Positions 15,849 to 15,883 of a stretch of 15,883 nt of DNA are shown piece after piece. Each line of letters opens with the position of its first letter. Position 1 is the first letter of the stretch. A program made the translations under genes and the position numbers. This DNA comes from Lachnospiraceae bacterium. GTDB taxonomy: Bacteria; Bacillota; Clostridia; Lachnospirales; Lachnospiraceae. The stretch is taken from contig CAAFNG010000270.1 of NCBI GenBank assembly GCA_900764225.1, positions 1 through 15,883 on the forward strand, given 5' to 3'. The notes under the pieces were generated by a model, which searched no databases, was not told the origin of the DNA, and saw nothing but the letters and a program-made list of their open reading frames with translations.

Positions 15849-15876
15849 TTGACATTATTTCTTTTTGGTGTATACT
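15849..15876 (+). promoter_or_regulatory. Divergent sigma-A promoter leading out of the window
   Basis: TTGACA (15849-15854) and TATACT (15871-15876) lie 16 nt apart on the plus strand. Transcription would begin near the last base of the window, so an unseen gene probably lies to the right, divergent from purF. Confidence 0.8.
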
Positions 15877-15883
15877 GCACACT

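Overview
The window looks like a fragment of a low-to-mid GC Firmicute chromosome, most likely a gut Lachnospiraceae (Clostridium cluster XIVa) species. The grounds are strong GGAGG-type ribosome sites, consensus sigma-A promoters, a Firmicute-type PurF with four iron-sulfur cysteines, GatCAB paired with an archaeal-type AspRS, and an ANTAR regulator next to glnA. The genus is an inference from protein style. The first 49 bases are not genomic: they are an Illumina Nextera i7 adapter, so the contig really starts at base 50.

All eleven genes lie on the minus strand, so the text follows transcription from right to left. At the right edge an AT-rich divergent promoter region sends one promoter out of the window (+) and one into purF. 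Unit 1 is purF (14326-15720), closed by a 17-bp hairpin. Unit 2 is a 74-aa HPr-like protein (13814-14038) with its own promoter and terminator. Unit 3 is pyrG-gltB-gltD (5817-13496), with a consensus promoter followed by an elaborate leader terminator. Unit 4 is glnA, an ANTAR regulator, aspS, gatC, gatA and gatB (50-5667). It has a perfect-consensus promoter, a leader terminator, and no strong terminator afterwards. gatB is cut off by the adapter.

The common theme is glutamine. GlnA should make it and GltBD turns it into glutamate. PurF, PyrG and GatCAB each spend its amide nitrogen, on purines, CTP and Asn/Gln-tRNA. The AspRS is the archaeal type and carries residues expected of a non-discriminating enzyme, so it probably supplies Asp-tRNA(Asn) to GatCAB.

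The most interesting regulatory feature is that the two nitrogen operons (pyrG-gltBD and glnA) both begin with promoter, small hexaloop hairpin, overlapping intrinsic terminator. The hexaloops are nearly identical (AAAGGC and AAGGGU) and fit the A1/G4 rule of ANTAR-bound RNA loops. An ANTAR protein with a degenerate receiver is encoded just after glnA. The glutamine synthetase itself departs from consensus at several normally invariant positions. There are no tRNA or rRNA genes, CRISPR arrays, transposons or prophage genes in the window.
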